In this document: positions 1 through 8,717 of the stretch, piece by piece | How the letters are laid out: each line of letters opens with the position of its first letter | How positions within the stretch are numbered: position 1 is the first letter of the stretch | NCBI RefSeq assembly: GCF_014656055.1 | Contig: NZ_BNBR01000004.1 | Coordinates: forward strand, 186,001-250,000 | Length of the DNA: 64,000 nt | Reading direction: 5' to 3' | From: Streptomyces griseosporeus | Lineage (GTDB): Bacteria; Actinomycetota; Actinomycetes; Streptomycetales; Streptomycetaceae | Position numbers and translations under genes: made by a program | The notes under the pieces: model-generated | What the model was told of the DNA's origin: nothing | The model's input: the letters and a program-made list of their open reading frames with translations, nothing else | Databases searched by the model: none

Positions 1-196
1 CGTCGGTGACCTGTTCGACGTATCCCTCGCGACGCAGCATCAGCAGGAGGGAGGTCAGCCGCTCCGTGCCGAGCTGGGTCTCGCGGGCGAGTTCGGCGTC
101 GGTGACGCCGGTGGTGTACCGCGCCACCGTCTCCAGCACGCGCAGGGCGTCCTGGGCCGACTGGTACGGCGCGGTCGGCTCGTGCATCAGCGCCAC
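1..196 (-). CDS. IclR-like helix-turn-helix regulator, N-terminal part (cut by window edge)
   Basis: The first 65 codons of a gene that runs off the left edge. The reading begins V-A-L-M-H-E-P and continues through a short winged-helix region ending in LMLRREGYVEQ, which resembles the DNA-binding half of IclR-type regulators common in Streptomyces. I chose the GTG at 196 because a run of six G lies just upstream at good spacing; an in-frame ATG follows three codons later at 187. It is transcribed in the same direction as the ehu operon behind it and could regulate it, but that is inference from position only. The effector domain is outside the window. Confidence 0.75.
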   Translation of the reverse strand, partial: MALMHEPTAPYQSAQDALRVLETVARYTTGVTDAELARETQLGTERLTSLLLMLRREGYVEQVTD

Positions 197-243
197 GGTG
201 TCCCCCCAGCGGTCGCTTTTCGGCCGTGATCCGGGCAGTGGAT

Positions 244-282
244 CCCCTCCACGATAACCGGCAAACGGCCTGCGTGGAGGGG
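244..282 (-). terminator. Stem-loop terminator downstream of the ehu operon
   Basis: Ten-base perfect inverted repeat, CCCCTCCACG (244-253) and CGTGGAGGGG (273-282), around a 19-base loop. It lies about 110 bases past the ehuA stop codon and just before the IclR-like gene, all transcribed leftward, so it most likely ends the ehu transcript. No U-tract is evident, which is usual in Streptomyces. The rest of the 197-391 gap shows nothing else I can name. Confidence 0.6.
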
Positions 283-391
283 GTGTTGACGGGATGACGG
301 GCCTCTCAACTGCGACGCTGACACGGTGGCATATGCCGCCGGACTGCAACCACGTCCCGACCTGGAGTGACGGATCGGGTACGTCATGCAA

Positions 392-1174
392 TTACAGCAC
401 CGCGCTGATAAATTCCCGTGTCCTTTCCTGCTCGGGGTCGCCGAAGATCTTCTCCGGGGGCCCGGCCTCCAGGATCCGGCCGGAGTCGAACATCAGTACC
501 TGGTCGGAGATGTCCCGGGCGAAGTTCATCTCGTGCGTCACGCACAGCATCGTGATGTCGGTGCTGCGCGCGATGTCCCGCAGCAGATCCAGCACACCCG
601 CGACCAGCTCCGGGTCGAGCGCCGAGGTCACCTCGTCCAGCAGCAGCACCTTCGGCCGCATCGCCAGCGCCCGCGCGATCGCCACCCGCTGCTGCTGCCC
701 GCCGGACAGCTGCGTCGGACGCACGTCGCACTTGTCGGCGAGGCCCACCAGGTCCAGCAGCTCCCGGGCCCGCTCCTCCGCCTCGTCCTTCGACAGGCCG
801 AGCACGGTCACCGGCGCCTCGGTGAGGTTGCGCAGCACGGTCATGTTCGGGAACAGGTTGAACTGCTGGAACACCATCCCGATCTTCTTGCGGACCTCGC
901 GGCACTGCTTCTCCGACGCCGGGAACAGCCGCTCCCCGTCGACGGTGATCGTGCCCTCGTCGGGCTTGGTCAGCGTCATCAGCAGCCGCAGGATCGTCGT
1001 CTTGCCCGAGCCGGACGGGCCGATCAGCGTGACGTGCTTGCCCGCGTCCACGGAGAAGTCCAGGTGGTCCAGGACCGTGTTGTCCCCGAACCGCTTGGTC
1101 ACCTGCTCCAGGCGCACCAGCGGACCGGTGCCGGCGGGCGTCGTGAGGGGCTGCTTGCTGGTGTCAACGGACAA
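392..1174 (-). CDS. ehuA: EhuA: ATP-binding subunit of ectoine/hydroxyectoine ABC importer
   Basis: 260 residues, a complete polar-amino-acid-type ABC ATPase. Walker A is GPSGSGKTT, the Q-loop region is MVFQQFNLF, the signature is LSGGQQQR and Walker B is LLLDEVTSALDP. It powers uptake through EhuC/EhuD on the cytoplasmic face. It is the last gene of ehuBCDA and overlaps ehuD by 11 bases. The start is a TTG at 1174, supported by GGAG seven bases upstream. The specific solute assignment comes from EhuB and the operon order, since the ATPase alone would fit many amino-acid importers. Confidence 0.9.
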   Translation of the reverse strand: MSVDTSKQPLTTPAGTGPLVRLEQVTKRFGDNTVLDHLDFSVDAGKHVTLIGPSGSGKTTILRLLMTLTKPDEGTITVDGERLFPASEKQCREVRKKIGMVFQQFNLFPNMTVLRNLTEAPVTVLGLSKDEAEERARELLDLVGLADKCDVRPTQLSGGQQQRVAIARALAMRPKVLLLDEVTSALDPELVAGVLDLLRDIARSTDITMLCVTHEMNFARDISDQVLMFDSGRILEAGPPEKIFGDPEQERTREFISAVL

Positions 1175-1814
1175 GACGGCGCTCCAGGGTGCGAAGAAGA
1201 AGGGAAGCCAGATAGGACACGACGACGAAGGCGACGCCGATCACGGTCAGCGGCTCGGTGAACCGGAAGGTCTGCTGGGAGAAGAGCCGGGCCTGGCCGA
1301 GCATCTCCAGCACGGTGATCACCATCAGCATCGGCGTGTCCTTCAGCATGGCGATGACGTAGTTGCCGAGCGCGGGCACCACCCGGCGCACCGCCTGCGG
1401 CAGGATCACCGCCGTCCAGGTGCGGCGCACCGGCAGGCTCAGCGCGGTCGCCGCCTCCCACTGGCCCACCGGCACGGCCTCGATACCGGCCCGATAGACC
1501 TGCATCGTGTACGTCGAGTAGTGCAGGCCGATCGCGACGACGCCCGTGGTCAGCGCCGACATCGTCACGCCCCGCTCGGGCAGCACGTAGAAGAGGAAGA
1601 ACAGCTGCACCAGCAGCGGCGTGTCGCGCACGAACTCCGTGACCACCCCGACGGGCCAGCGCACCCACCGGGTCGGCGTCCGCATCAGCAGCGCCCACAC
1701 CAGGCCCAGCGCGAACGAGATCAGCGAGCCGAGCGCCAGCGCCTCCAGGGTGACCACCAGGCCGTCCCAGAAGTGCGGCATGAAGTCGGAGACGGCACTC
1801 CAGTCCCAGTTCAT
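1164..1814 (-). CDS. ehuD: EhuD: permease subunit of ectoine/hydroxyectoine ABC importer
   Basis: 216 residues with four to five hydrophobic segments and the EAA-loop region near GIEAVPVGQWEAATALSLP, typical of HisM/GlnP-type permeases. It pairs with EhuC to form the channel. The ATG overlaps the ehuC stop as ATGA, indicating translational coupling. The length is normal for the family. The name follows from operon order and from similarity to Streptomyces proteins annotated EhuD; substrate is not provable from this subunit. Confidence 0.87.
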   Translation of the reverse strand: MNWDWSAVSDFMPHFWDGLVVTLEALALGSLISFALGLVWALLMRTPTRWVRWPVGVVTEFVRDTPLLVQLFFLFYVLPERGVTMSALTTGVVAIGLHYSTYTMQVYRAGIEAVPVGQWEAATALSLPVRRTWTAVILPQAVRRVVPALGNYVIAMLKDTPMLMVITVLEMLGQARLFSQQTFRFTEPLTVIGVAFVVVSYLASLLLRTLERRLVR

Positions 1815-2527
1815 CGGACACCTCCCGCGACCGGGGCGCCGGCCGGCTCAGCCGCCGCGACCGCCTTCTCCTTCACCGGCGCCCTGCCGACCCCGGCCTT
1901 CAGCTTCCGCTCCAGCGCGCGCATCCCCCGCGTGAGCAGGAAGGCGATCACGAAGTAGATCAGCAGGACGTACGTGTAGATCTCCGCGCTCTCCTGGAGC
2001 GCCAGCCGCACCAGGTTGCCGCTGAAGGCGAGGTCACCCATGCCCATCACCGACACCAGCGCGGTGCCCTTCAGCAGCTCGATCAGCAGGTTGCTGAAGG
2101 GCGGGATCATCTCCGGCACCGCCTGCGGCAGCACGATCTTGCGCAGGCGCTGCGCCGGGGTGAACCCGAGGGCGATGCCGCCCTCCTTCTGCGCCGGGTC
2201 CACCGCGATCAGCGCGCCGCGCACGATCTCCGCGCCGTACGCCCCGTAGGTCAGCCCGAGCGCCAGCGTGCCCGCCCACAGCGGGACCAGCTGCCAGCCG
2301 AATGCCAGCGGCAGCACGAAGAACACCCAGAAGATCATCACCAGCGCCGAGGTGCCGCGGAACACCTCCGTGTACAGGCCCGCCACGAACCGGACGATCC
2401 ACCGCCGGTGGGTGCGCCCGATCCCGGCCGCGAAGGCCACGACTCCGCCGAGCAGCGCGCTGAGCACCAGCAGCTGCACGGTCACCCACACGCCGTGGAG
2501 TACGAGTTGCCACAGTCCCGAGGTCAT
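1811..2527 (-). CDS. ehuC: EhuC: permease subunit of ectoine/hydroxyectoine ABC importer
   Basis: 238 residues, HisM/GlnP-type membrane permease with an N-terminal hydrophobic segment (LVLHGVWVTVQLLVLSALLG), further membrane spans, and the EAA-like stretch around QKEGGIALGFTPAQRLRKI. I moved the start to the ATG at 2527, because this ATG overlaps the ehuB stop (ATGA) like the other junctions in the operon; an upstream ATG at 2536 is possible. The C-terminal tail after the last span is rich in Ala, Gly and Val and probably disordered. Confidence 0.87.
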   Translation of the reverse strand: MTSGLWQLVLHGVWVTVQLLVLSALLGGVVAFAAGIGRTHRRWIVRFVAGLYTEVFRGTSALVMIFWVFFVLPLAFGWQLVPLWAGTLALGLTYGAYGAEIVRGALIAVDPAQKEGGIALGFTPAQRLRKIVLPQAVPEMIPPFSNLLIELLKGTALVSVMGMGDLAFSGNLVRLALQESAEIYTYVLLIYFVIAFLLTRGMRALERKLKAGVGRAPVKEKAVAAAEPAGAPVAGGVR

Positions 2528-3459
2528 CCGCCGCACAGCTCCTTCGCGGTCAGATCGGTCATCTCGGCCTTGGTGAAGCCGAACCGGCCGAGGATCCGCA
2601 GCAGTTCGCCGCTCTTCTTCAGCTTGTGCAGCTCGGCGTTGAAGGCGTCCCGCAGCCGGGTCTCGTTCGGCCGGAACGCGAACGCGCCCCCGCTGACGTA
2701 CGGCTTGCCGGCCACGATCGGGGCGAACGGCCGGGTCGCCTCCGCCTTCGCCGACTTCTTCACCACTTCACGGACCGTCAGCGCGGTACCGGCGAACACG
2801 TCGACCCGGCCGGCCTCGACCGCGTTCAGGCCGGCGACCTGGTCGGGGACGATCAGCATGTCGCTCTGCTTGTATCCGGCGCCGACCGCGTAGTCGATCT
2901 GCGCGTTGCCGGTGCCGGTGGCGAACCGCGCCTTCTTCCTCACCACGTCCTCGTACGAGTGCAGGCCCAGCGGGTTGCCCTTGCGCACGATGAACGCGTC
3001 CAGCATCTGGTAGTCGGGGTCGGCGAAGATCACCTGCTCGCAGCGCTCGGGATTGACGTACATCCCGGCCGCGACGACGTCGAACTGCTGCGAGTTCAGC
3101 CCCGGGATCAGCGAGCCGAACTCGGTCGGCACGGGCTGCACCCGGTCCACCCCGAGCCGCTTGAAGATCACCTTCGCCAGCTCGGGCGCCTCGCCGGTCA
3201 GCTCGCCGTTCCTGTCGATGTACCCGAACGGGATCTCACCCGCGATGCCCAGCCGTACGACGCCCTGGGCGCGCAGCCGGTCGAGCAGTTCGCCGCCGTC
3301 GGTGGTGGAGGCGGTGGCCACGCGGGAGCAGCCCACGGCCCCCAGCGCGCCGAGCGCCGCGACCCCCGCGAGCAGCGACCGGCGGGCGGGTCCGGACGGG
3401 ATCCGGCGGGTGGTGCGGGTGTTCTGGACGTGGTGGCTGTTTCTTATTGGTGGAGCCAT
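2524..3459 (-). CDS. ehuB: EhuB: substrate-binding lipoprotein for ectoine/hydroxyectoine
   Basis: 311 residues. An arginine-rich N-region and a hydrophobic core are followed by the lipobox LGAVGC with the modified Cys at residue 44, so it is a surface lipoprotein. The rest is a family-3 solute-binding fold (VVRLGIAGEIPFGYID near the start, FGSLIPGLNSQQFDVV in the middle). It closely resembles proteins called EhuB in other Streptomyces, from memory. It is the first gene of the operon, with the ATG at 3459. The Shine-Dalgarno is weak, and a palindromic site lies just upstream. The ligand is probably ectoine or hydroxyectoine, used as osmoprotectant or nutrient. Confidence 0.87.
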   Translation of the reverse strand: MAPPIRNSHHVQNTRTTRRIPSGPARRSLLAGVAALGALGAVGCSRVATASTTDGGELLDRLRAQGVVRLGIAGEIPFGYIDRNGELTGEAPELAKVIFKRLGVDRVQPVPTEFGSLIPGLNSQQFDVVAAGMYVNPERCEQVIFADPDYQMLDAFIVRKGNPLGLHSYEDVVRKKARFATGTGNAQIDYAVGAGYKQSDMLIVPDQVAGLNAVEAGRVDVFAGTALTVREVVKKSAKAEATRPFAPIVAGKPYVSGGAFAFRPNETRLRDAFNAELHKLKKSGELLRILGRFGFTKAEMTDLTAKELCGG

Positions 3460-3478
3460 GGGCGCGCGGCTACCCGAT

Positions 3479-3500
3479 GGTATGCGATGTATGCATCAGG
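3479..3500. promoter_or_regulatory. Candidate operator upstream of ehuBCDA
   Basis: Twenty to forty bases ahead of the ehuB start sits a short AT-rich island. It holds GATGTATGCATC, a 12-base palindrome with one mismatch, preceded by GGTATGC, so TATGC occurs twice ten bases apart. This stands out against the surrounding GC-rich sequence. It could bind a GntR- or IclR-type repressor, perhaps the one at 1-196. The binding protein is a guess. Confidence 0.4.
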
Positions 3501-3607
3501 GACAGCCGGGCACCCATGCCCGCGCACGCCACGAGATCTACGTCCTTTTCCAGCCATTCACGGGCACCGGACCGCCCCTTCCGTCCTGTGGCACCCACTC
3601 ACGGCCG

Positions 3608-4564
3608 TCAGTGACCGGGCACGTATCCGCGGCTCTTGTCGACCACGTTCACCAGGGGCCGGCCGGCCGCCCAGCGCTCGTACAACTCCACGAACTGGGC
3701 GCCCAGTTCGTCCCGCCAGCCGACCGTGTCGCCGCTCATGTGCGGGGAGACCAGCAGGCCCGGCACCCGCCACAGCGGGCTGCCCGGGGGAAGCGGCTCG
3801 TGCGTGAACACATCCAGCGCGGCGCCCGCGATCCACCGCTTCGACAGCGCCTCGGCGAGGGCGTCCTCGTCGACCAGCGCGCCCCGGCCGACGTTGATGA
3901 AGCGCGCCGACGGCTGCATCATCCCGAAGCGGCGCGCGTCGAACATGCCGCGGGTCACGTCCGTCAGCGGGGCCGCCGCGACCACCCAGTCCGCCCGCGC
4001 CAGCAGCCGGTCCAGATCGGCGGGGCCGTGCACACCGGTGCGCGGAGTACGGCCGACGAGCGCCGGCGTCACACCGAGCGCCTTCAGCGTGCGGGCGATC
4101 GCCCGGCCGATCGGCCCCGAGCCGACCACGCACGCGCGCGTGCCGGCCACCCGCAGGCCCTCCCGGTGCCGCCACTCCCGCTGCCGCTGGTACTCCCAGG
4201 TGCGCGGCAGGTCCTTGGCCATGGCCAGCACGAGCGCGGCGACGTACTCGGCGATCGGCTGGTCGAAGACGCCCCGCGCGTTCGTCACCACCGTGCCGGA
4301 GGCGGCGAGCGCCGGGCACATCAGATGGTCGACGCCGGCGCTCGCCGTGTGCACCCAGCGCGGGCGCGGGCCCTCGCCCGGCCACGCCTCGCGCACCGCG
4401 TGCGAGGTGAAGTCCCACACCAGCAGCACATCGGCCTCGGGCAGCCGGGCGGCGAGGCCCGCCTCGTCCGTGTGCACGATCCGGGCGCGGCCGGTGAGAC
4501 GGCCGAGACGGGGCGGGGGGTCGGCGTCCAGGACGAGGAGGGTCGGCATCGTGGGGGCGGTCAT
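3608..4564 (-). CDS. D-2-hydroxyacid dehydrogenase (NAD-dependent)
   Basis: About 318 residues of a D-isomer-specific 2-hydroxyacid dehydrogenase. The NAD-binding glycine motif reads VVGSGPIGRAIARTLKALG, the INVGRGALVDEDAL block carries the family signature, and SPHMSGDT holds the C-terminal catalytic His. The usual N-terminal catalytic-domain pattern is present. The start is uncertain: no candidate has a good Shine-Dalgarno. I chose the ATG at 4564 (MTAPTMPT); a GTG at 4597 and an ATG at 4549 are alternatives. It lies between the ehu operon and a divergent EutA-like gene, so it may act on an intermediate of ectoine breakdown, but the substrate cannot be read from sequence. Confidence 0.85.
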   Translation of the reverse strand: MTAPTMPTLLVLDADPPPRLGRLTGRARIVHTDEAGLAARLPEADVLLVWDFTSHAVREAWPGEGPRPRWVHTASAGVDHLMCPALAASGTVVTNARGVFDQPIAEYVAALVLAMAKDLPRTWEYQRQREWRHREGLRVAGTRACVVGSGPIGRAIARTLKALGVTPALVGRTPRTGVHGPADLDRLLARADWVVAAAPLTDVTRGMFDARRFGMMQPSARFINVGRGALVDEDALAEALSKRWIAGAALDVFTHEPLPPGSPLWRVPGLLVSPHMSGDTVGWRDELGAQFVELYERWAAGRPLVNVVDKSRGYVPGH

Positions 4565-4932
4565 GCGGGGCCGTTTCTGCCGGGGCCGCCCCCGCACGGG
4601 GGACGGACCGGTTCCGGGTGTCTGACATGCACGGATTGACCACGCTCGCAGGCCGACCCACCGCCGTCAACAGGGGCGCCCGTACGATCCGTTACCCCCG
4701 CATCTCCCACCGTGACGCGGTGCCCGCGCCGGGCGGGCAGGATGCCGGTGCGCGGCGGGGCGGCACGCGGTCCCGTGCCGTCGGCCCGGCCCGTCGCGAT
4801 GTGGGCGGCGCCGCGCCGGCTGGGTACCCGGGCCGTGGGGCCGTACCGGGCACCGCTCGATGCCGGTGCGCGGGTGCGGCCCCCCGCCGCGCCGGAGGTG
4901 CCGGACGGCGAGCAGCAGCAGGAAGGGTGGAC
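4565..4932. other. Divergent intergenic region
   Basis: 368 bases between the dehydrogenase and the EutA-like gene. It must hold both promoters. A rightward open frame begins at a GTG at 4618 in frame with the EutA-like gene, but its residues are Arg/Gly/Ala-rich and look non-coding. I see no clear operator, hairpin or small gene here. A good Shine-Dalgarno (GGAAGGG, 4921-4927) precedes the ATG at 4933. Confidence 0.5.
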
Positions 4933-5673
4933 ATGACAGCACTCGGATTCCTCTACCCGGGCCACTCGGCCGAGGACGACTACCCGCGCATCGAGCAGCT
5001 CCTGGGCAGCGACATCCGGCTGGACCTCGTCCACACGGACATCGGCGAGGACGCCCACCGGGTGGACGCCCTGCGCCGCCTGGGCGCGCCGGAGCGGCTC
5101 GCCGCCGGCGTCGAGCAGCTGCGGCTGTCCGGCGCCGAGTCGGTGGTGTGGGCCTGCACCAGCGGCAGCTTCGTCTACGGCTGGGAGGGCGCCCACGAGC
5201 AGGTCCGCGGCCTCGCCCGGGCGGCCGGGATGGCCGCCTCCTCGACGTCCTTCGCCTTCGTGCACGCGGTACGGGAGCTGGGCGCGCTCGGCGTGCGGCG
5301 CGTCGCCGTCGGCGCGACCTACCCCGAGGACGTCGCCGGGCTCTTCGTGGACTTCCTGCGTGCCGGGGGCGTGGAGGTGACCGGCGTGCGCGGCGCCGGG
5401 ACCGCGACGGCGGCGGAGGCCGCCGCCTGGGGCGAGGACGAGGTACGGGCACTGGCCCGGGCGGCCGACCTGCCGGAGGCCGACGCGGTGCTCCTGCCGG
5501 ACACGGCCCTGCACACGGCCGCGTACGTGCCCCGGCTGGAGAAGGAACTGGGCAAGCCGGTCCTCACCGCGAACCAGGTCAGCGTGTGGGAGGCCCTGCG
5601 CCTGGCGGACCGCCGCGTGAACGCGCCGGGTCTGGGCGCACTGTTCCGGCGGGAGCCGGTGATCCAGGCGTGA
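4933..5673 (+). CDS. EutA-like protein of the Asp/Glu racemase - maleate isomerase superfamily
   Basis: 246 residues with the superfamily pattern: VVWACTSGSF with the first active-site Cys at residue 75, and a second-half block VLLPDTALHT at 187-195 where the second catalytic Cys normally sits; here that position is Asp190. Cys75 is the only cysteine in the protein. Relatives called EutA occur with ehu genes in ectoine-using bacteria, so the context supports a role in ectoine utilisation; the reaction is unknown. I chose the ATG at 4933 because GGAAGGG lies five bases upstream and the longer frame upstream looks non-coding. Confidence 0.72.
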   Translation: MTALGFLYPGHSAEDDYPRIEQLLGSDIRLDLVHTDIGEDAHRVDALRRLGAPERLAAGVEQLRLSGAESVVWACTSGSFVYGWEGAHEQVRGLARAAGMAASSTSFAFVHAVRELGALGVRRVAVGATYPEDVAGLFVDFLRAGGVEVTGVRGAGTATAAEAAAWGEDEVRALARAADLPEADAVLLPDTALHTAAYVPRLEKELGKPVLTANQVSVWEALRLADRRVNAPGLGALFRREPVIQA

Positions 5674-5796
5674 CGCTCGCGGGGCGGGGGCGGGAGAACA
5701 GAAGGGGGCGGACCGCGGAATAAACCGGAGACCCCCTCCTGTTAGCCGGTGACGTACATCCATGCCGTACTACCGCAACACGCAGGAGGCACGCCC

Positions 5797-6903
5797 GTGG
5801 CCGCGACCGACTCCACCGGGGACGAGATCCGAGGGACCGCGCGGGGCAGCGCGCCCGTGCCCCTCTCCGTGCTGGACCTGGTCACCGTAGGGGCGGGGCG
5901 TACCGCCGGCGACGCGCTGCGGACCAGCGTCGACATCGCCCGGCTGACGGAGTCGCGCGGCTTCCACCGGTACTGGGTCGCCGAGCACCACTCGATGCCC
6001 GGCGTCGCCTCCTCCTCGCCGGCCGTGATCCTCGCCCACCTCGCCGCTCACACCGAGCGCATCCGGCTCGGCTCGGGCGGCGTCATGCTGCCCAACCACG
6101 CGCCGCTCGTCATCGCCGAGCAATTCGGCACGCTGGAGGCGCTGGCGCCGGGGCGGATCGACCTGGGGCTCGGGCGGGCGCCCGGCACGGACGGTGCGAC
6201 GGCCGCGGCCCTGCGCCGCAGCGACCGGCTCGACGAGGGCGCCGACGACTTCCCGCAGCAGCTCGCCGAGCTGACCCGGTTCCTCGACGACGACTTCCCC
6301 GACGGCCACCCCTACCGGCGCATCCACGCCGTACCGGGTCCGGTCCAGGCCACCTCGCCCGGCGGTGTGCAGTCCCCGCACCGGCCGCCTATCTGGCTGC
6401 TCGGCTCCTCCGGGTTCAGCGCGCGGCTGGCCGGCATGCTCGGGCTGCCGTTCGCGTTCGCCCACCACTTCTCCGCCCAGAACACCGTCCCGGCGCTGGA
6501 CCTGTACCGGCAGTCGTTCCGCCCCTCCGAGGTGCTCGACGCGCCGTACGCCCTCATCGGGGTGGCCGCCCTCGCCACCGACGAGGAGCGCGAGGCGCGC
6601 CGCCAGGTGCGGGCCGCCGCGCTGAACATGGTGCGGCTGCGGATGGGCCGGCCCGGCCTGGTGCCGACGCCGGAGGAGGCCGAGGCGCACGAGTTCAGCC
6701 CGATGGAGGAGGAGTTCGTGCGGTCCTGGAACGCCAACGTCGTCCACGGCACCGCCGACGAGGTCCGCTCCGGCCTGGACGACCTGCAGAAGCGCACCGG
6801 CGCCGACGAGCTCATGCTCACCGGCAACGCCCACAGCGGCGAGGTGCGCCTGCGGTCCTACGAACTGATCGCCGACGCCTACGGGTTCCCGACCGCCGGC
6901 TGA
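5797..6903 (+). CDS. Luciferase-like flavin-dependent oxidoreductase (group 1)
   Basis: 368 residues of a single-component LLM-class flavin oxidoreductase. SVLDLVTVG near the start, YWVAEHHSMPG and RIRLGSGGVMLPNHAPL are typical of the 'luciferase family oxidoreductase, group 1' set (FMN or F420-type TIM barrel). The GTG at 5797 is preceded by AGGAGG at 5784-5789, which decides the start; the open frame extends upstream to 5749 without support. The substrate is unknown. It stands alone and converges on cdgA, with the two 3' ends overlapping by 25 bases. Confidence 0.88.
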   Translation: MAATDSTGDEIRGTARGSAPVPLSVLDLVTVGAGRTAGDALRTSVDIARLTESRGFHRYWVAEHHSMPGVASSSPAVILAHLAAHTERIRLGSGGVMLPNHAPLVIAEQFGTLEALAPGRIDLGLGRAPGTDGATAAALRRSDRLDEGADDFPQQLAELTRFLDDDFPDGHPYRRIHAVPGPVQATSPGGVQSPHRPPIWLLGSSGFSARLAGMLGLPFAFAHHFSAQNTVPALDLYRQSFRPSEVLDAPYALIGVAALATDEEREARRQVRAAALNMVRLRMGRPGLVPTPEEAEAHEFSPMEEEFVRSWNANVVHGTADEVRSGLDDLQKRTGADELMLTGNAHSGEVRLRSYELIADAYGFPTAG

Positions 6904-8717
6904 CCCGGCCCGACCGGCGCGACACTCCCCAGCAGCTCGGAGATACGATCCGGCGGCACCGGGCGGGAGTACAGCCAGCCCTGTCCGGTGTCGCAGCCGA
7001 TGCCGCGCAGCCGGTCGGCCTGTGCGGCCGTCTCCACGCACTCGGCGGTGACCGTCAGCCCCAGCCGGTGCGCGAGCTGGATCATCGCCTCGACGATCAC
7101 CTCGTCGGCGGGGCTCGGCGGCGCGTCCCCGCCCTCGTACTGGAAGCCGCGCACGAAGGAGCCGTCGAGCTTCAGCACGTCGACCGGGAGCCGGCTGAGG
7201 TAGGCCAGGTTCGAGTAGCCGGTGCCGAAGTCGTCGATCGCGATGCGTACGCCCATGTCGCTGAGGGCCTGCAGCGCGCGCAGCGGACGGCCCCCGGAGC
7301 CCATCACCGCCGACTCCGTCAGCTCCAGCTGGAGCAGGTGCGGCGCGAGCCCGGTCTCGGCGAGGGTCTGCGCCACGTCCGCCACCAGGTCGGAGTCCCA
7401 GACCTGCCGCACGGCCACGTTGACGCTGACGAAGATCGGCGGCTCGTCGGGGTGGTCCAGCTGCCAGCGGCGGGCCTGCCGGCAGGCCGACTTCAGGATC
7501 CAGCGGCCGAGCGGCACGATCGAGCCGTCCTCCTCCGCCAGTGCGATGAACCGATTCGGCGCGAGCAGTCCGAAGCGCGGGTGGTCCCAGCGCACCAGCG
7601 CCTCCACCCCGCGCAGCCGGCCGTCGGACATACCGACCAGCGGCTGGTAGTCGAGCACGAACTCGCCCCGCTCGATGGCGGGGCGCAGGGTGGAGGCGAG
7701 GGCCTGGCGGGTCATCAGATGGGCGTTGCGCTCGGGGTCGAACAGCGTCCAGCGGTTCTTGCCGTCCGCCTTGGCCCAGTACAGCGTCGTGTCGGCGGCC
7801 TGCATCAGCCCGGTCGCGGTCGTGCCCGCCGCGTGCCGTTCGACCACGCCGATGGAGGCGGACAGGGACAGCCGCTGCCCGGCCAGGTCGAACGGGGCCT
7901 GAAGGGCCGTCAGCACGGACTCGGCCAGCTCGGCGAGCTGGTCGGTGCCGGTGGAGTCCTCCACCAGCAGCGCGAACTCGTCGCCGCCGAGCCGCGCCAC
8001 CAGCGGGGCGCTGGTCCGGCCGTACCCGGCCTGGTCGGCGCAGCGGGTCAGCCGTTCGGCGACCTCCGCGAGCAGCCGGTCGCCCTCGCGGTGGCCGAGG
8101 GTGTCGTTGATCGCCTTGAAGCCGTCCAGGTCCAGGTAGCACAGGCCGACCCGGCCGGTGCCGCCCAGTTCGTACGACTCCGCCTCCAGCGCGGCCGTCA
8201 GGCGCTCGAAGAACAGGGTGCGGTTGGGCAGCTTGGTGACCGGGTCGTGCATCTGCAAGTGCCGCAGCCGCGCCTGGAGTTGGCGGCGGGCGCTGATGTC
8301 GGCGACGGACAGCAGGACACCGGGCCCGCCGTCGGCCAGCGGGGCCACGGTCACCTGCACCCACGCCGAGGGGCCGTCGGGGTGCTTCAGGCGGCGGGTG
8401 CAGCGCAGCTTCGCCCGCCGGCCGCGCAGCACCTCGCGGTAGGCGTGCCAGGTGCGGGCGTCGGAGGCCAGGTCCACCAGGTCGGCGGCGACCCGCCCGA
8501 TGAGCTGCTCGGACGTGCTGCCGAACAGGGCGCCGAGGGTGTCGTTGGCGTGTACGACCAGGCCCTCGCGGTCGACGACGGCCATGGCGAGCGGGGCGGC
8601 GGTGAAGGCGGAGCGGTACGACTCGTCGGCACGGGCGGAGTCGGATTCGTCACTCTGTGTGATCACCGACCGGTCAAGATCGGTCGCGGGCGTCGGCCCT
8701 TCGGACGTTCCGTTCAC
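6879..8717 (-). CDS. cdgA: CdgA-like PAS-GGDEF-EAL cyclic-di-GMP enzyme
   Basis: 612 residues, cytosolic, with no membrane segment. A PAS domain (about 32-150) is followed by GGDEF (about 155-330) and EAL (about 345-595). The A-site reads RLGGDEF, intact for diguanylate cyclase activity; no RxxD inhibitory site is seen just before it. The EAL half keeps EALVRWDHP, ELTE, DDFGTGYS and KLDGSFV, so phosphodiesterase activity is also plausible. In S. coelicolor the product with this architecture and, as I recall, this location is CdgA, a BldD target that affects development. The start is a GTG at 8717 with GGGAG upstream; the frame extends much further but looks non-coding. The 3' end overlaps the convergent oxidoreductase gene. 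Confidence 0.83.
   Translation of the reverse strand: MNGTSEGPTPATDLDRSVITQSDESDSARADESYRSAFTAAPLAMAVVDREGLVVHANDTLGALFGSTSEQLIGRVAADLVDLASDARTWHAYREVLRGRRAKLRCTRRLKHPDGPSAWVQVTVAPLADGGPGVLLSVADISARRQLQARLRHLQMHDPVTKLPNRTLFFERLTAALEAESYELGGTGRVGLCYLDLDGFKAINDTLGHREGDRLLAEVAERLTRCADQAGYGRTSAPLVARLGGDEFALLVEDSTGTDQLAELAESVLTALQAPFDLAGQRLSLSASIGVVERHAAGTTATGLMQAADTTLYWAKADGKNRWTLFDPERNAHLMTRQALASTLRPAIERGEFVLDYQPLVGMSDGRLRGVEALVRWDHPRFGLLAPNRFIALAEEDGSIVPLGRWILKSACRQARRWQLDHPDEPPIFVSVNVAVRQVWDSDLVADVAQTLAETGLAPHLLQLELTESAVMGSGGRPLRALQALSDMGVRIAIDDFGTGYSNLAYLSRLPVDVLKLDGSFVRGFQYEGGDAPPSPADEVIVEAMIQLAHRLGLTVTAECVETAAQADRLRGIGCDTGQGWLYSRPVPPDRISELLGSVAPVGPGQPAVGNP

Noticed and set aside
4618..4932. 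N-terminal extension of the EutA-like protein from a GTG at 4618
   Set aside because: The added 105 residues are Arg/Gly/Ala-rich without domain features; a strong ribosome site stands before the ATG at 4933.
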